DNA of 64,000 nt from Blautia sp. An81 (GCF_002161285.1 NZ_NFHH01000006.1:62001-126000); one strand, 5' to 3'; counted from the first letter of the stretch, positions 45,171 to 55,304 are shown. Notes: a model not told the origin generated them from the sequence alone. A program made the numbers and translations.

Positions 45171-48100
45171 ATTTCCTTTTTCAGATAAAAGGAGTAGATG
45201 TATTTTTCTTTTACTTTTTTCCCTGTCATACGCTCCAGGGCTTCCTGATAATACAGAAGCTGTATCCTGTATTTTTCTGTCAGCTCCTGGGGATTTCCTG
45301 AGGGTATCCGGTCTGTCTTATAGTCTACCAGCACCAGGCCGTCTTCTTCCTCAAAGAAAGCGTCGATAATTCCCTGGACCAGGATTTCTTCTTCTGATTG
45401 ATACTCCCTGCTTACTGAAGAAGCAGGCACTCCTATGACAAAGGGCTGTTCTCTCTTTAAGAGCCCTTTTGCCGCTGCTGCTTTCATTCTCTGTCCCAGG
45501 CTGCTTTCGGCAAGGTCATAAATATCTTTGGGCCATACGGAGCTTTGCACTGCCTGGGAAATCTTTCCCATACGGCAAAGTTCCTGTATCTGTCCTCTCA
45601 CTTCTTCCAGACTGCCAGTTTTCTCATAATCCAGCTGTTCCAGAACTGCATGATAGGCAGTTCCTCTTTCTGCACCCTTCAGCTCCTCCTGCTCCGTTCT
45701 CATAAATGCCGGAACATAACCCTCTTCTGGTTCTTCTTCACCAGAAACCGTTTCCTGATCTTTCCCGCTGTCCGGATAGAGATTCAGACTTTCCTCGTCC
45801 TCTTCTGTCTGAATCCTTTTTACCTCAGATACCGTCACCTTGGCCGGAATCCTGGCAAGGTCTTTATAAGGATACACATAGGAAAAACTTTCTTCCAGTT
45901 CTTTCTTGGTATCAGGGTCGTAGACTTTTCCAGTATCCCAGTTCAGGTATTCTTCCTTTTCTTCCAGCTCTCTGGTTCTGGCATCCAATTCTCCCATTAC
46001 CAGCTCCAGAGGTGACACTTTTCGGATCTTAAAATCTCCGGGGCCTTCATAAAGTGGGTTCAGGGGATATACTCCAAGATTCACAGACTGGTACAGCTCC
46101 TTCATAGCTCTGTGTCTGGCCAGGGCTGACAAAATCCAGTCCAGATAACTTTTTCCCCTCATCCGCACTCCATAGGGCAGCCGGGTCTGTTCACGCCGCT
46201 TCAGCATTTCCTGCTGGGAAAGCCTTTCTGCCAGCTTTGAAATCGTCCCTGTAAGAATCAGCTTTTCCTTTGCCCTTGTAAGGGCTACATATAGGATCCG
46301 CAGCTCCTCTCCCAGACTTTCCAGGGTAATCTCCTGCTGAATGGCTCTCTGGAGAATGGTCCTGGTCCGGAGCCGCAGTTTTTCGTCTACGCAAGGCGCG
46401 CCAATCCCCAGGTCAGGATGGAGCACAATACTCTCTCTGGCATCCTGCATATTCATCTGTTTTCCCATACCTGCCACAAATACCACAGGGAATTCCAGAC
46501 CTTTGCTGCCGTGGATGCTCATGATCTTCACCGTATCCTCTTTTTCTGAGAGAATGTTGGCTTCCCCAAAATCCACCTGATATTTTTTCAGATTTTCAAT
46601 ATACCGGACAAAGTTGAACAGCCCCCTGTAGCTGGTGCTCTCATAGTCCCTGGCTTTTTCCAGGAGCATGAGAAGATTGGCCTTTCTCTGCTCTCCGGAA
46701 GGGAATGCCTGCTGCCAGAGAAGAAAGCCTGTCTGGTCAAAGAAATCCCAGATAAGCTGATGGATAGGAGTATAAGGTACTTCCCGGCGCAGTTTCCGGT
46801 AGGTTTTTAAAAAACCTCTCACCTTGTCCTGGAGGGGATTGGGAACCTTTTCTGTCTCCAGCAGCGCCTCGTAAAGGGTAATCTTCTCTCCTGCGTTTCC
46901 CAGATTCCGTATCTGGGTCAGTTCTTCAAAGGTAAATCCCTGAGGCTGGTTTTTCAAAGCCCCTGCCAGAGGGATATCCTGAAAGGGATTGTCCAAAATC
47001 TGCAGGTAGTCCAGCACAGCCGCCACCTCAGGGGCAGAGAAATATCCTGTTTTTGTGGTAACACTGGCCGGAATATTGCAGGAATTCAGGATCTTTTTAA
47101 AAGTCTCGGACCAGCCGGTCATGGTTCTGAGAAGAATGGTGATATCCGAATATTTCACCGGTCTTAACTCTCCGGTTTCTTTGTCTGTCACCTGCCCTGT
47201 CTCTCTCAGTTCCCGGATACGCAGGGCAATCATCCTTGCCTCCAGCTCCCGGGCAGTTTCCGGACTGTCCTGTTCCTGCCATACCGGGTCGTCTTCCTCC
47301 AGAAGAAGGACTTCCGCTGCAGGCTCTGTTTCCTTTGGAAGCTCTGGAAACTGTCCCTGGGGATAAAGCGCTGCATCTTTATCGTACTCTACCCCGCCCA
47401 GGTCCTCTCCCATGATCTGGTAGAAAATATAATTCACACTGTCCAGCACTGTTCCCCGGCTGCGGAAATTTTTATGAAGGTCGATGCGGTAAGTCTTTCC
47501 TCCCGGGATCACCGGATAACTGTGGAATTTTTCCATAAACAGGTCCGGACGGGCCAGTCGGAACCGATAAATACTCTGCTTTACATCTCCTACCATAAAG
47601 ATGTTGTATTCCCCTTCTTCCACACGGGAAACAGAGGTAAGAATCTTCTCCTGGACCAGATTGCTGTCCTGATACTCGTCGATCATGATTTCCGCAAACT
47701 GGTCTGCCAGTTCCCTGGCTGCCCCAGTCCGCTCATCCTTTTCCGGGCTGTGATTTACCAGGATTTCCAGAGCATAATGTTCCAGGTCTGAAAAATCCAG
47801 GATATTTTTCTCCTGCTTTTTCTTTTTGTAAGCTTCCATAAAAGCCAGTGTCAGATCCACCAGCACTCCTACGGGCTGGGCCGCTGCCTGAAGGTGTTCC
47901 ACCATTTCCTCTGGGGATTCCTGGAAGTACCTGGCCTTCAGATCATTTAATAGATCTTTTGCCTGGCTGCGAAGGTTCTTGGCCAGCTCCTGTTTTTCCT
48001 CAGCCACCAGCTCCTTCTCCGCCTTTTTCCCCGGAGGAAGGCGCTTAAATTCCAGATGATCCGCAGCCTCTTTCCAGTCAAAAAACTTCTCCATAGAAAG

Positions 48101-48886
48101 AAGCTTCTCCACAGATTTTTTTTCTTCTTCCAGGAGAGGGATATAAAAGCCGGGACCGTCTCCCTCTTCTGCCACTTCCAATGCCTGAGTAAGAAGCTCC
48201 CCTGCTTCTTCTATCTGCTTGCTGATTTCTCTTTTTACTGCCTCCATCCAGGCGGAATTTTCCAGGTCCTCCTGACTCTTTACATCATAGGCTCTGCGGC
48301 AATCCTCCAGCCATTCTTCCGGATAGGGATAACTCATGGAAAACTCATAGAGCTTCAGCACCAGGTCTTCAATATTCTCATCGGATTTTCCCTGAGAAAA
48401 GCCCTCTACAAAAGAAGCAAATTCTCTATAATCCTCTCTTCCATAGGCTTCTTCCAGGATTTTTCCTGCCACGTCTGCTTTCATCAGCCGCATCTCCCCT
48501 TCATCTCCCATACGGAAGGAAGGGTCCAGGTCAATCAGATGGAAATAATTCTTTACCACATAGGAACAAAAGCTGTCTATGGTAGTGAGCTGGGCATGAT
48601 GGACCAGAGTGCTCTGTCTTAAAAGGTGTTCGTTTTCGCTGTCCTCCTCCAGTCTCTGCTCAATAGCTCTGGCAATCCGCTCTTTCATCTCTCCTGCTGC
48701 CGCTCTTGTAAAAGTCACTACCAGCAGCCGGTCAATATCCACAGGCCGGTTCTTATCCAGGATCCGCTGAAGGATCCGCTCTACCAGCACCGCAGTCTTT
48801 CCGCTTCCTGCAGCGGCGCTGACCAGAATATTGCAGTCTCTGGTGTCAATGACCCGCTGCTGTTCTTCTGTCCATGAAACTGCCAT
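45161..48886 (-). CDS. addA: AddAB helicase-nuclease, subunit AddA
   Basis: 1241-residue UvrD-like helicase with a C-terminal RecB-type nuclease. Walker A SAAAGSGKT is near residues 23-31, MIDEYQDSN at motif II, and the nuclease motif (GIIDAFF, VLVDYKTDR) near 1165-1195. With AddB it processes double-strand breaks for RecA. Starts 2 bases after addB. Confidence 0.97.
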   Translation of the reverse strand: MAVSWTEEQQRVIDTRDCNILVSAAAGSGKTAVLVERILQRILDKNRPVDIDRLLVVTFTRAAAGEMKERIARAIEQRLEEDSENEHLLRQSTLVHHAQLTTIDSFCSYVVKNYFHLIDLDPSFRMGDEGEMRLMKADVAGKILEEAYGREDYREFASFVEGFSQGKSDENIEDLVLKLYEFSMSYPYPEEWLEDCRRAYDVKSQEDLENSAWMEAVKREISKQIEEAGELLTQALEVAEEGDGPGFYIPLLEEEKKSVEKLLSMEKFFDWKEAADHLEFKRLPPGKKAEKELVAEEKQELAKNLRSQAKDLLNDLKARYFQESPEEMVEHLQAAAQPVGVLVDLTLAFMEAYKKKKQEKNILDFSDLEHYALEILVNHSPEKDERTGAARELADQFAEIMIDEYQDSNLVQEKILTSVSRVEEGEYNIFMVGDVKQSIYRFRLARPDLFMEKFHSYPVIPGGKTYRIDLHKNFRSRGTVLDSVNYIFYQIMGEDLGGVEYDKDAALYPQGQFPELPKETEPAAEVLLLEEDDPVWQEQDSPETARELEARMIALRIRELRETGQVTDKETGELRPVKYSDITILLRTMTGWSETFKKILNSCNIPASVTTKTGYFSAPEVAAVLDYLQILDNPFQDIPLAGALKNQPQGFTFEELTQIRNLGNAGEKITLYEALLETEKVPNPLQDKVRGFLKTYRKLRREVPYTPIHQLIWDFFDQTGFLLWQQAFPSGEQRKANLLMLLEKARDYESTSYRGLFNFVRYIENLKKYQVDFGEANILSEKEDTVKIMSIHGSKGLEFPVVFVAGMGKQMNMQDARESIVLHPDLGIGAPCVDEKLRLRTRTILQRAIQQEITLESLGEELRILYVALTRAKEKLILTGTISKLAERLSQQEMLKRREQTRLPYGVRMRGKSYLDWILSALARHRAMKELYQSVNLGVYPLNPLYEGPGDFKIRKVSPLELVMGELDARTRELEEKEEYLNWDTGKVYDPDTKKELEESFSYVYPYKDLARIPAKVTVSEVKRIQTEEDEESLNLYPDSGKDQETVSGEEEPEEGYVPAFMRTEQEELKGAERGTAYHAVLEQLDYEKTGSLEEVRGQIQELCRMGKISQAVQSSVWPKDIYDLAESSLGQRMKAAAAKGLLKREQPFVIGVPASSVSREYQSEEEILVQGIIDAFFEEEDGLVLVDYKTDRIPSGNPQELTEKYRIQLLYYQEALERMTGKKVKEKYIYSFYLKKEIPV

Positions 48887-48888
48887 AT

Positions 48889-51800
48889 CTATTCCTCCTC
48901 CCTGTGGGTTGTATTTTTCAGTGCTGCTTTCATCTTTTCCCAGATTTCCTCTGGCTTACAGGTTCCAAGCCTCCGATAGGAATATCCTGGGATTTTCTCA
49001 TCAAAGCCGCAGACATTCCGGTAAGGACAGTAATCACAGGCACATTCCTTTTGATAGGCAAAAGGATTCACCTCCACCTTTCCCTGAAGGATTTCCTGAC
49101 CGATTTCTGTAGCTTTATAGTTTACATAATTCATAATTATAGAGAACTGTTCCTGGTCTGCCACCCTGGAGTTTCCGGCCAGGGTGCCTTTTGCCGTATA
49201 TTTTACCGGAACTGCCAGAGACTCTATACTTTTTCCTGCAGCCAGGTCTTTGTCCAGCCGCTCCAGGATCTCCGGCTCCCGGGCTGCCAGACCGTCCATC
49301 TTCAGCTTCTTCAGGATTTCCCGATCCGGATGCTCCGGGTCTTTTACATCTTCCCGGTTCAGCACCGGATCCTTGATATTATAGTAAAAAATTCCCGCGG
49401 GAATGATTTCTTCGTTTGGAAAGCGCCTCTGTTCCAGCTCCACTGCCGCACTTAAGTACAGGGCAAGCTGCAGCTGAAGGCCATAATACATTTTTACCGG
49501 ATCTAACTGGGTATTTCCAGATTTATAATCAATGACCTTCACATAGACTTTGCCATTTTCTCTGCACAGGTCGATCCGGTCAATCCTTCCTGTAAGATGG
49601 AGGATCTCCTCCGGAGAAAGCTCCAGATCCAGGCTGGAAATATTATCCCAGGGACCGAAAGCCCATTCTGTAAGGGCAGGAAAAAACCGTCCCTGACGAA
49701 GCTGGAACTGAAGGGCCCACACTGTTCTCTTTACCATTCTTTTCGCACGTTTTACGGTATAGGCGTTTCTTGCAGAGGAAAGAAGCACCGTCTCTCCTGC
49801 CTGGGCTACTACCTGATCCACACAGGCCTCTGCCAGCCGGTCTCTCTCCCCATCTTCCAGCTGAGTCCAGGAAATCCCTTCTTCCCGAAGCTTTCTGGCA
49901 AAAAGGTCCAGACTATTGTGAAGAAGGGTTCCTAGATCTGCCATAGTAAACTGGTACCGGACGCGTTCCTTAAGAGCCAGGCCGTAGGTCAGAAAATGGG
50001 CGCAGGCGCACCGGGCAAACTGTTCCAGCCGGGTGGCGCTGTTTTCCAGCTCTCTGCCGTAAAGGACCTGAGCCGCTGCCTTTCCAATGGCGTCCTGTGG
50101 ATTGACATAATAGGCAGTCTCCACCAGCCTGTCTGCCCAGGGCTTCCATTTTTCCTCTTTCTGAAACCATGCATACAATTCCTGAAAAACCGGGCTTTTC
50201 TCCTGTCGTCCTCCCAGTTCCCTGGCCACCTGCTCCAAAGCTCCCTGGATATTTTCTGTATACATAGGAACTTCCTGGGTCTGCCTTGCCTGGGGGAACA
50301 GCTTTTCTGTCTGGCTGACCAGATAGGAAGGAGAAATCACATCTCCATTGCCGTTTAACCGGCTATAAGTAAGGTATACTCTTTCGCTGGGCTTTGTAAG
50401 ATTCAGATAGAGATAAAACTTCTGGGTATAAAGCTCCTCTCTGGCTGTGGGCGCCAGAGCCAGTCCCAGTCTTTCAAGAGGTCCTTCCAGTTCCTCCCTG
50501 TTTAAATCCGAGAGAATCTTGCTCCCAGACTTTTCTTTGGGGATTTTCCCCTCATTGACTCCCACAAAAAAAAGAATCTTAATATCCTTCAGCCTGGTCC
50601 TTTCCATATCTCCTACCAGAACCTGGTCTGCGGCAGGAGGGATCACGCCCACCTTTGCTTCGGAAAGCCCTGCCTCCAGAATCTCCTTAAAGGCCCCTGG
50701 CCGTACCTGCTCATCTCCCAGCACTTCCACCAGCTTATCCAGAAGGTCCATGACGATCTGGTAGATCTGACTGTATTCTTTGGCCATGGCCATTTCCCCG
50801 GCTGCGGTAAATCCTTCTTCATAAAGCTTCAGCTTTTTCTCGATCTGATTCCTGCAGATAAATTCATAAAGAGCCTGGCAGCAGGTCCTGATGGTACCCT
50901 GAGGACTCTTCAGCCCTTCCGCAAAAGGCCGCCACATATCCACAAGACGCTGTCTTACCGGGTTCAGTTTTACACATTCTTCCGGATCTTCTCCACGATA
51001 AGAGCGCACCCACTCCTGGTCCCACCGGTCAAGTCCCCGGATTCCCATAGCGATGACATAATTCTCCAGCCGGTCTGTTTCTTCTTCGGTTATATCTGTG
51101 AGACCACAGCGTAAGAACCGAAATACACTTTCATAGGTAAAATTTTCCACCACCATATCCACGGCGCTGCGGATATATTCAATAAAGGGATTCATGAAAA
51201 GAGAATGTTTCTCATCTACAAAACAAGGAATCCCATATTTTTCAAAAGCTCTTCTGGCTGCCGGGGAATAAACCTCCATATCTCCTGTAACCAGGGCAAA
51301 ATCCCCGAAACGATAGCCTTCCTTCCGGACCATATGACGGATCCGGCAGGCTGTCTCCTCCATTTCTTCCTGGGGGTTCAGAGCTTCCCGGATAAAAACT
51401 GCTTTTTCTTTGCCTGCATAAGGCCGGTAATTTTTTCGGAAAATATTTCTTTCCAGATAGTCCAGGGCTTCATTATTCCGGAATCTCCCCTGATACTTCT
51501 CACCTTTTTGGGGAATCCAGATTTCACTCCAGGAAGTCCCCGTCTCCTCTGCAAGTTTACATAATCTATTCACCGTCTGCCGGGTAAGGTAAAAAAGTCC
51601 ATAAGGGCTTCCCAGACGATAGGGATCCTCTCCTCTTCCCATAGTGAGGGGGATATATACCTGCCTGCAAAGCTTCAGCAGCTTTTCCATTACCTGAATC
51701 TGGATAGGAGTAAATCCAGTATAGCCATCCAGGACCACTGTGCTGTCCTTCAGTTTTTCTGACTGGTCCGCCCGCTGGGCCAGAACATCCAGGACTTCCT

Positions 51801-52332
51801 CCTGGGTAATAAACTTTCCTTCCAGATAATCAAAAAAGCCTTTGTACAAAGTCTGAATATCTTTCAGCTTGTAAAAAAGCTCTGGTTTATCCTCCACATC
51901 CTCCAGAAGTTTATCCAGGTCCTCTACCTGTATCTCATACTGCCGCAGTTCTGAAACCATAGATTTTAACTGGGAGACATAACCCTGTTTATTCATCTTA
52001 GAGCCCAGTATCTTCAGCTCCTTCTTTTTCTCCTGGGCTACCTTCCGAAGGACCATACTCTTTCCGGTTTCTTCCAAAAGCTCCTGTGAAAGAGCTCCTG
52101 TCTCCTCCAGAACCCGGAAGGCCAGACGCTCAAAGCTCAGAACGTCAATATTCATGATCCCCTTCCTGGGATGGAGCATGACCAATTCCTTCTGGGTCTG
52201 CATGGTAAACTGCTCCGGCACCAGTATCAGATACTGTCTTTTGGGGTTTTCCAAAGATTCCTCTATGATTCTGTTGTAAATATAATGGGATTTTCCCGAA
52301 CCAGAGGGTCCGAAAATAAACTGTAACGCCAT
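48889..52332 (-). CDS. addB: AddAB helicase-nuclease, subunit AddB
   Basis: 1147 residues. Walker A GPSGSGKS at 8-15 opens a degenerate helicase; the C-terminal RecB-like nuclease (VKVIDYKSGN) is flanked by Cys residues of the iron-sulphur clamp (ARCACAHF and the C-terminal CACDYCPYRNVC). Recognises Chi in the complex. The addB-addA order is standard. Confidence 0.96.
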   Translation of the reverse strand: MALQFIFGPSGSGKSHYIYNRIIEESLENPKRQYLILVPEQFTMQTQKELVMLHPRKGIMNIDVLSFERLAFRVLEETGALSQELLEETGKSMVLRKVAQEKKKELKILGSKMNKQGYVSQLKSMVSELRQYEIQVEDLDKLLEDVEDKPELFYKLKDIQTLYKGFFDYLEGKFITQEEVLDVLAQRADQSEKLKDSTVVLDGYTGFTPIQIQVMEKLLKLCRQVYIPLTMGRGEDPYRLGSPYGLFYLTRQTVNRLCKLAEETGTSWSEIWIPQKGEKYQGRFRNNEALDYLERNIFRKNYRPYAGKEKAVFIREALNPQEEMEETACRIRHMVRKEGYRFGDFALVTGDMEVYSPAARRAFEKYGIPCFVDEKHSLFMNPFIEYIRSAVDMVVENFTYESVFRFLRCGLTDITEEETDRLENYVIAMGIRGLDRWDQEWVRSYRGEDPEECVKLNPVRQRLVDMWRPFAEGLKSPQGTIRTCCQALYEFICRNQIEKKLKLYEEGFTAAGEMAMAKEYSQIYQIVMDLLDKLVEVLGDEQVRPGAFKEILEAGLSEAKVGVIPPAADQVLVGDMERTRLKDIKILFFVGVNEGKIPKEKSGSKILSDLNREELEGPLERLGLALAPTAREELYTQKFYLYLNLTKPSERVYLTYSRLNGNGDVISPSYLVSQTEKLFPQARQTQEVPMYTENIQGALEQVARELGGRQEKSPVFQELYAWFQKEEKWKPWADRLVETAYYVNPQDAIGKAAAQVLYGRELENSATRLEQFARCACAHFLTYGLALKERVRYQFTMADLGTLLHNSLDLFARKLREEGISWTQLEDGERDRLAEACVDQVVAQAGETVLLSSARNAYTVKRAKRMVKRTVWALQFQLRQGRFFPALTEWAFGPWDNISSLDLELSPEEILHLTGRIDRIDLCRENGKVYVKVIDYKSGNTQLDPVKMYYGLQLQLALYLSAAVELEQRRFPNEEIIPAGIFYYNIKDPVLNREDVKDPEHPDREILKKLKMDGLAAREPEILERLDKDLAAGKSIESLAVPVKYTAKGTLAGNSRVADQEQFSIIMNYVNYKATEIGQEILQGKVEVNPFAYQKECACDYCPYRNVCGFDEKIPGYSYRRLGTCKPEEIWEKMKAALKNTTHREEE

Positions 52333-52400
52333 TCTGTTCTTCCCTTCTGTCCAAAAGCAGCCTCGTAAATAGACTGTTAAGAATATTTATTCATGGGCTG

Positions 52401-53210
52401 CTACTGAAAAAATTTTTCAATAACTTCTGCCACACCGTCATGGTCATTGTCATTTACAGTAATATAGTCCGCCACATCCTTCACTTTCTCCTGGGCGTTG
52501 GCCATAGCTACTCCCAGCCCAGCAAACTGGATCATGGACACGTCGTTGAACCCATCTCCGCAGCATACCATCTCCTCCCTGGAAATTTCCAGAATCTCCA
52601 GAAGGTGACGGAGGGAATATGCCTTGTCCACATTCTTGGGAGTAATCTCCAGGAAATAAGGCTCCGAGCGGAATACCTGAGCTTCATGCTGATACTTTCT
52701 GGCCATCATAGGCTCTAAAGCTTCCAAGTCCTGGGGTTCTCCGGTAAGCAGACACTTATTGACAGGGAAATCGATAAAAGTGCCAAAGTTCTTCCGGTAT
52801 TCAATAGGAATCTGGTTGATCCTGGATTCAATGGCCATGTACTGATCCGGCTCCGTTCCAGAGTAGATCACATCTCCACGGTAAGTAATGATCCCGATTT
52901 GATTCTCCAGCGCATCTCTCCACAGTCTGGCCGGAAGGCTTAAAGGCAGTGTCCGCTCAAAAACACACTCCTTTGTTTTGAAGTTCAGGATCCTTGCTCC
53001 GTTAAAAGGCAGGATATAACTTCCATAAGTCTGAAAACCCAGAGCCTCTGCCACATAGGAGACTCCCTGAGGGGGCCTGCCGGAAGCGATTGCCACAGGC
53101 ACCCCCTGCTCCTGAAGGCGGATTACCGCCTTCCTTGTCTTCTCACTTACCTGTTTCTGTGAATTGGTCACAGTACCATCTATATCTAAAACCAATAATT
53201 TATATTTCAT
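52401..53210 (-). CDS. Cof-type HAD-IIB phosphatase
   Basis: 269 residues. Motif I LDIDGTVTNS (nucleophile Asp8-10), motif II ASGRPPQG, and motif III/IV CCGDGFNDVSMIQFAGLGVA are complete, with a type IIB cap between. Members remove phosphate from sugar phosphates, flavin or pyridoxal phosphate; the substrate cannot be set. Follows addB by 68 bases upstream, same strand. Confidence 0.93.
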   Translation of the reverse strand: MKYKLLVLDIDGTVTNSQKQVSEKTRKAVIRLQEQGVPVAIASGRPPQGVSYVAEALGFQTYGSYILPFNGARILNFKTKECVFERTLPLSLPARLWRDALENQIGIITYRGDVIYSGTEPDQYMAIESRINQIPIEYRKNFGTFIDFPVNKCLLTGEPQDLEALEPMMARKYQHEAQVFRSEPYFLEITPKNVDKAYSLRHLLEILEISREEMVCCGDGFNDVSMIQFAGLGVAMANAQEKVKDVADYITVNDNDHDGVAEVIEKFFQ

Positions 53211-53258
53211 AATCTTCCTCTTTTTCTGCCGATAAATATTGTACGGAAACCCTGTGCA

Positions 53259-53281
53259 GCAAATCCATAATATGGATTTGC
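53259..53281. repeat. Perfect 23-base palindrome
   Basis: GCAAATCCATA and its exact complement around one base, in the gap between the HAD and Rpn genes, with a further ATTTGCTG half-site. No T-run follows, so it is more likely an operator or a remnant of insertion than a terminator. Confidence 0.6.
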
Positions 53282-53296
53282 TCCTATTTGCTGTAC

Positions 53297-54160
53297 TTAG
53301 ATTCCATACTCCTGGAATAGTTTTTCCAACAGCTGGGGATCGGACGCAGCCTTTACCATTAAAGATGTCTTTCCATCTTTATCCAGACACAAGATCAAAC
53401 GGTTGTATCGTTCCTGGTTTTCCTGTCTTCCCTCTATCCTGCCCTCTTCCATAAAATCTTCTCTCAACATTTGTCCCAGTATTGTCATTTTGACTTCCTC
53501 CTTTATTTTTTCCAGTTCTGCTCTGCTAAGCAATTTGTTAGCCAGTGCATAGAGCATGGCTTCCATTTTTTTCGCTTCTTCTCTGCTGATCAGCTTATCC
53601 TCTCTATTTATGGTTTTAATTCCCTCAAGTATCCTGGTTTTGATCTCAGATTTACCTCCCATAAGAGGGCTTAGGAGCATTGGAACGAGGTCTTTTCTTT
53701 TCAGATTTTTCTTCTTTTGTATTTTTCGGAGAATTTTATCCCCATCTTTCTTCTTCATTTGTATCAGCTTAACCCGATAAGTATTAATCCCTTCAGTAAG
53801 CTCAGTGCGTATGTGTTTCCCGTTTGCTGTACAGATCACACAGGTAAGCACTTCTACACCATAGGTTCTGCTGGTAGCTGCTTCGTACTCCCGGAACCTT
53901 CGCAGATCATCTTTTGTAATGGGATCGCTTTCGAATTCAATATGATACCACCAGCCATTTTTCATTACATAGTTAAAATCCTGATACATTTTCCTAGTTT
54001 CCAGATGTACCAGCTCCGTAGGGGCGATTCCTTCTACAGGTTCTTTTACGCCCAGCCACCTCAGTAATTCTTCACCGAAAAACTGAGCTCCCGTCTTCAT
54101 GATCTCGTCTTCTACCTGTCCCAGGGGTTTTGATGGTTCCTGACAGTTTGTTTCCTTCAA
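53297..54160 (-). CDS. Rpn-family PD-(D/E)XK nuclease / transposase-like protein
   Basis: 287 residues with TTG start at 54160 (AGGAGG just upstream). The GTG start at 54211 is excluded because a good promoter's start site falls downstream of it. The nuclease core holds WWYHIEFESDPITKDDLRRF (E-x-E motif) and YEAATSRTYGVEVLTCVI. The C-terminal coiled region carries EEGRIEGRQENQERYNRLIL. Such proteins (RpnA-like) promote recA-independent recombination. Sits alone, possibly acquired. Confidence 0.83.
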   Translation of the reverse strand: MKETNCQEPSKPLGQVEDEIMKTGAQFFGEELLRWLGVKEPVEGIAPTELVHLETRKMYQDFNYVMKNGWWYHIEFESDPITKDDLRRFREYEAATSRTYGVEVLTCVICTANGKHIRTELTEGINTYRVKLIQMKKKDGDKILRKIQKKKNLKRKDLVPMLLSPLMGGKSEIKTRILEGIKTINREDKLISREEAKKMEAMLYALANKLLSRAELEKIKEEVKMTILGQMLREDFMEEGRIEGRQENQERYNRLILCLDKDGKTSLMVKAASDPQLLEKLFQEYGI

Positions 54161-54202
54161 AAGGCCTCCTTTCGGGCCTGCAGAAACTGTATCTGTAAAA
54201 TC

Positions 54203-54231
54203 ATTATACACAAAAGAAATGGTCCTGCCCA
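54203..54231 (-). promoter_or_regulatory. Promoter of the Rpn-type nuclease gene
   Basis: TGGGCA (54226-54231), 17-base spacer, TGTATAAT extended -10 (54203-54208 TATAAT). Start near 54196, which excludes the GTG 54211 start. Confidence 0.7.
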
Positions 54232-54496
54232 GATTAATCTTTGTTTTCCTGATTGTTTTATTATTTGAGAAATATGTCCGAATTGGACGGATGTGATATA
54301 AAAATACTATTAGACTGTTTTGAAAATTTTACAGATACCTCTGCTTTTCCATTTCCCGTAATTAAATGGTAGCACAGATCACACGGAATGTACAGAATTT
54401 CTGCCCTCCATCCCCTCCGCTGGAAGAATCAAAACTTCCGTCATATTTTCCCCATTTCTATAATATGCTATAAAAAGAAATGCAGGAGGTGCAGCC

Positions 54497-54934
54497 ATGA
54501 GCTCAAAAACAAAAATTGTGGTACTACATATGAAAGAAGTTATCTATACCGGTATTTTCGTGGTCTTTGCCATTGTACTGGCTGTTCTGCTCTTTATGAT
54601 GTTCGGAAAAAACAAAGAGGCGGATCCGGCCAGCGCAGATGCAGTTTATCATGCCGGTGTATACACAAGTCCCATAACCTTAAACGACAATACCTTTGAC
54701 GTAGAGGTCACTGTGGACGAAGACCACATTAATTCCATCTCTCTGAAAAACCTCAGCGAGACCACCACCGCCATGTATCCTCTGATGGAGCCAGCCCTGG
54801 ATGCCCTCTCCACTCAGATCTGCCAGTCCCAGTCTACGGAAAACATCACTTATTCAGAAGAAAACAAATATACCTCTATGCTGCTTCTGGATGCTATCAA
54901 CAAGGCGCTGGATAAGGCAAGAATCACAGAATAG
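54497..54934 (+). CDS. Single-pass membrane protein with FMN-binding-like domain
   Basis: 145 residues: a cytoplasmic start, membrane segment at 17-36 (YTGIFVVFAIVLAVLLFMMF), then an external domain: YHAGVYTSPITLNDNTFDVE, VTVDEDHINSISLKNLSETT, ending SMLLLDAINKALDKARITE. The layout resembles FMN_bind domains (Y-x-G-x-Y..., Q-S..., TS..AI..AL), but the SGAT flavin-attachment motif is absent, so it may not bind flavin. AGGAGGTG 6 bases before ATG. Stands alone. Confidence 0.65.
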   Translation: MSSKTKIVVLHMKEVIYTGIFVVFAIVLAVLLFMMFGKNKEADPASADAVYHAGVYTSPITLNDNTFDVEVTVDEDHINSISLKNLSETTTAMYPLMEPALDALSTQICQSQSTENITYSEENKYTSMLLLDAINKALDKARITE

Positions 54935-54937
54935 AAA

Positions 54938-54960
54938 GGGAGCTTTCACAGCTCCTTTTC
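54938..54960 (+). terminator. Terminator after the FMN-binding-like gene
   Basis: GGAGCT / AGCTCC with a five-base loop, followed by TTTT. Confidence 0.8.
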
Positions 54961-55062
54961 TGCTTCTCTGTTCATTTCTCTCCCATTTTCTCTCATACTC
55001 CCCAGTATACAGTCCCACCTACATTTTCCATAACAGCCAGGCTGAATTTCAGGCGATATTTC

Positions 55063-55091
55063 TTGAGCCCTTAAGTTCTTAATGCTATACT
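55063..55091 (+). promoter_or_regulatory. Promoter of the CD3324-family gene
   Basis: TTGAGC (55063-55068), 17-base spacer, extended TGCTATACT (-10 55086-55091). The start near 55098 gives a 207-base leader. Confidence 0.8.
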
Positions 55092-55097
55092 GCTTTT

Positions 55098-55300
55098 ATA
55101 CAGAGGCACTGCCCTCTCTGTCAAAAGTATTTGCCCAGCATCAAGGTGGTGAGATTTATGTGCGGAAATAGAAAAAAGAAGAACCAGGCTTATCTCCACG
55201 CAAAGCCAGTATTCTAAGCGGCCTTTGGGTGGAGTAGCCAGAGAAGCCGCTTATGTAAGATTGCTGGCTTTGCTCCTTGGCATGATCAAGAAGGAGGCCT
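55098..55300 (+). promoter_or_regulatory. Long structured leader of the CD3324-family gene
   Basis: Nested stems: CAAAGCCAG / CTGGCTTTG (55201-55209, 55264-55272) and TAAGCGGC / GCCGCTTA (55215-55222, 55246-55253), plus a weaker GTGG..GAGAT / ATCTCCAC stem at 55147-55198. The start is followed by a CAGAGG..CCTCT hairpin. No T-run, so control may be at translation. The string ACGCAAAGC-N-CTAAG recalls the 3' half of the c-di-GMP-I riboswitch, but the 5' GCACAGGGCAAACC half is missing, so I do not name it. Confidence 0.55.
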
Positions 55301-55304
55301 GCAT

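Noticed and set aside
54203-54231. GTG start at 54211 for the Rpn-type gene
   Set aside because: It lies upstream of the predicted transcription start.
55098-55300. c-di-GMP-I riboswitch
   Set aside because: Only the 3' half resembles it; the GCACAGGGCAAACC half and the tetraloop stem are absent.
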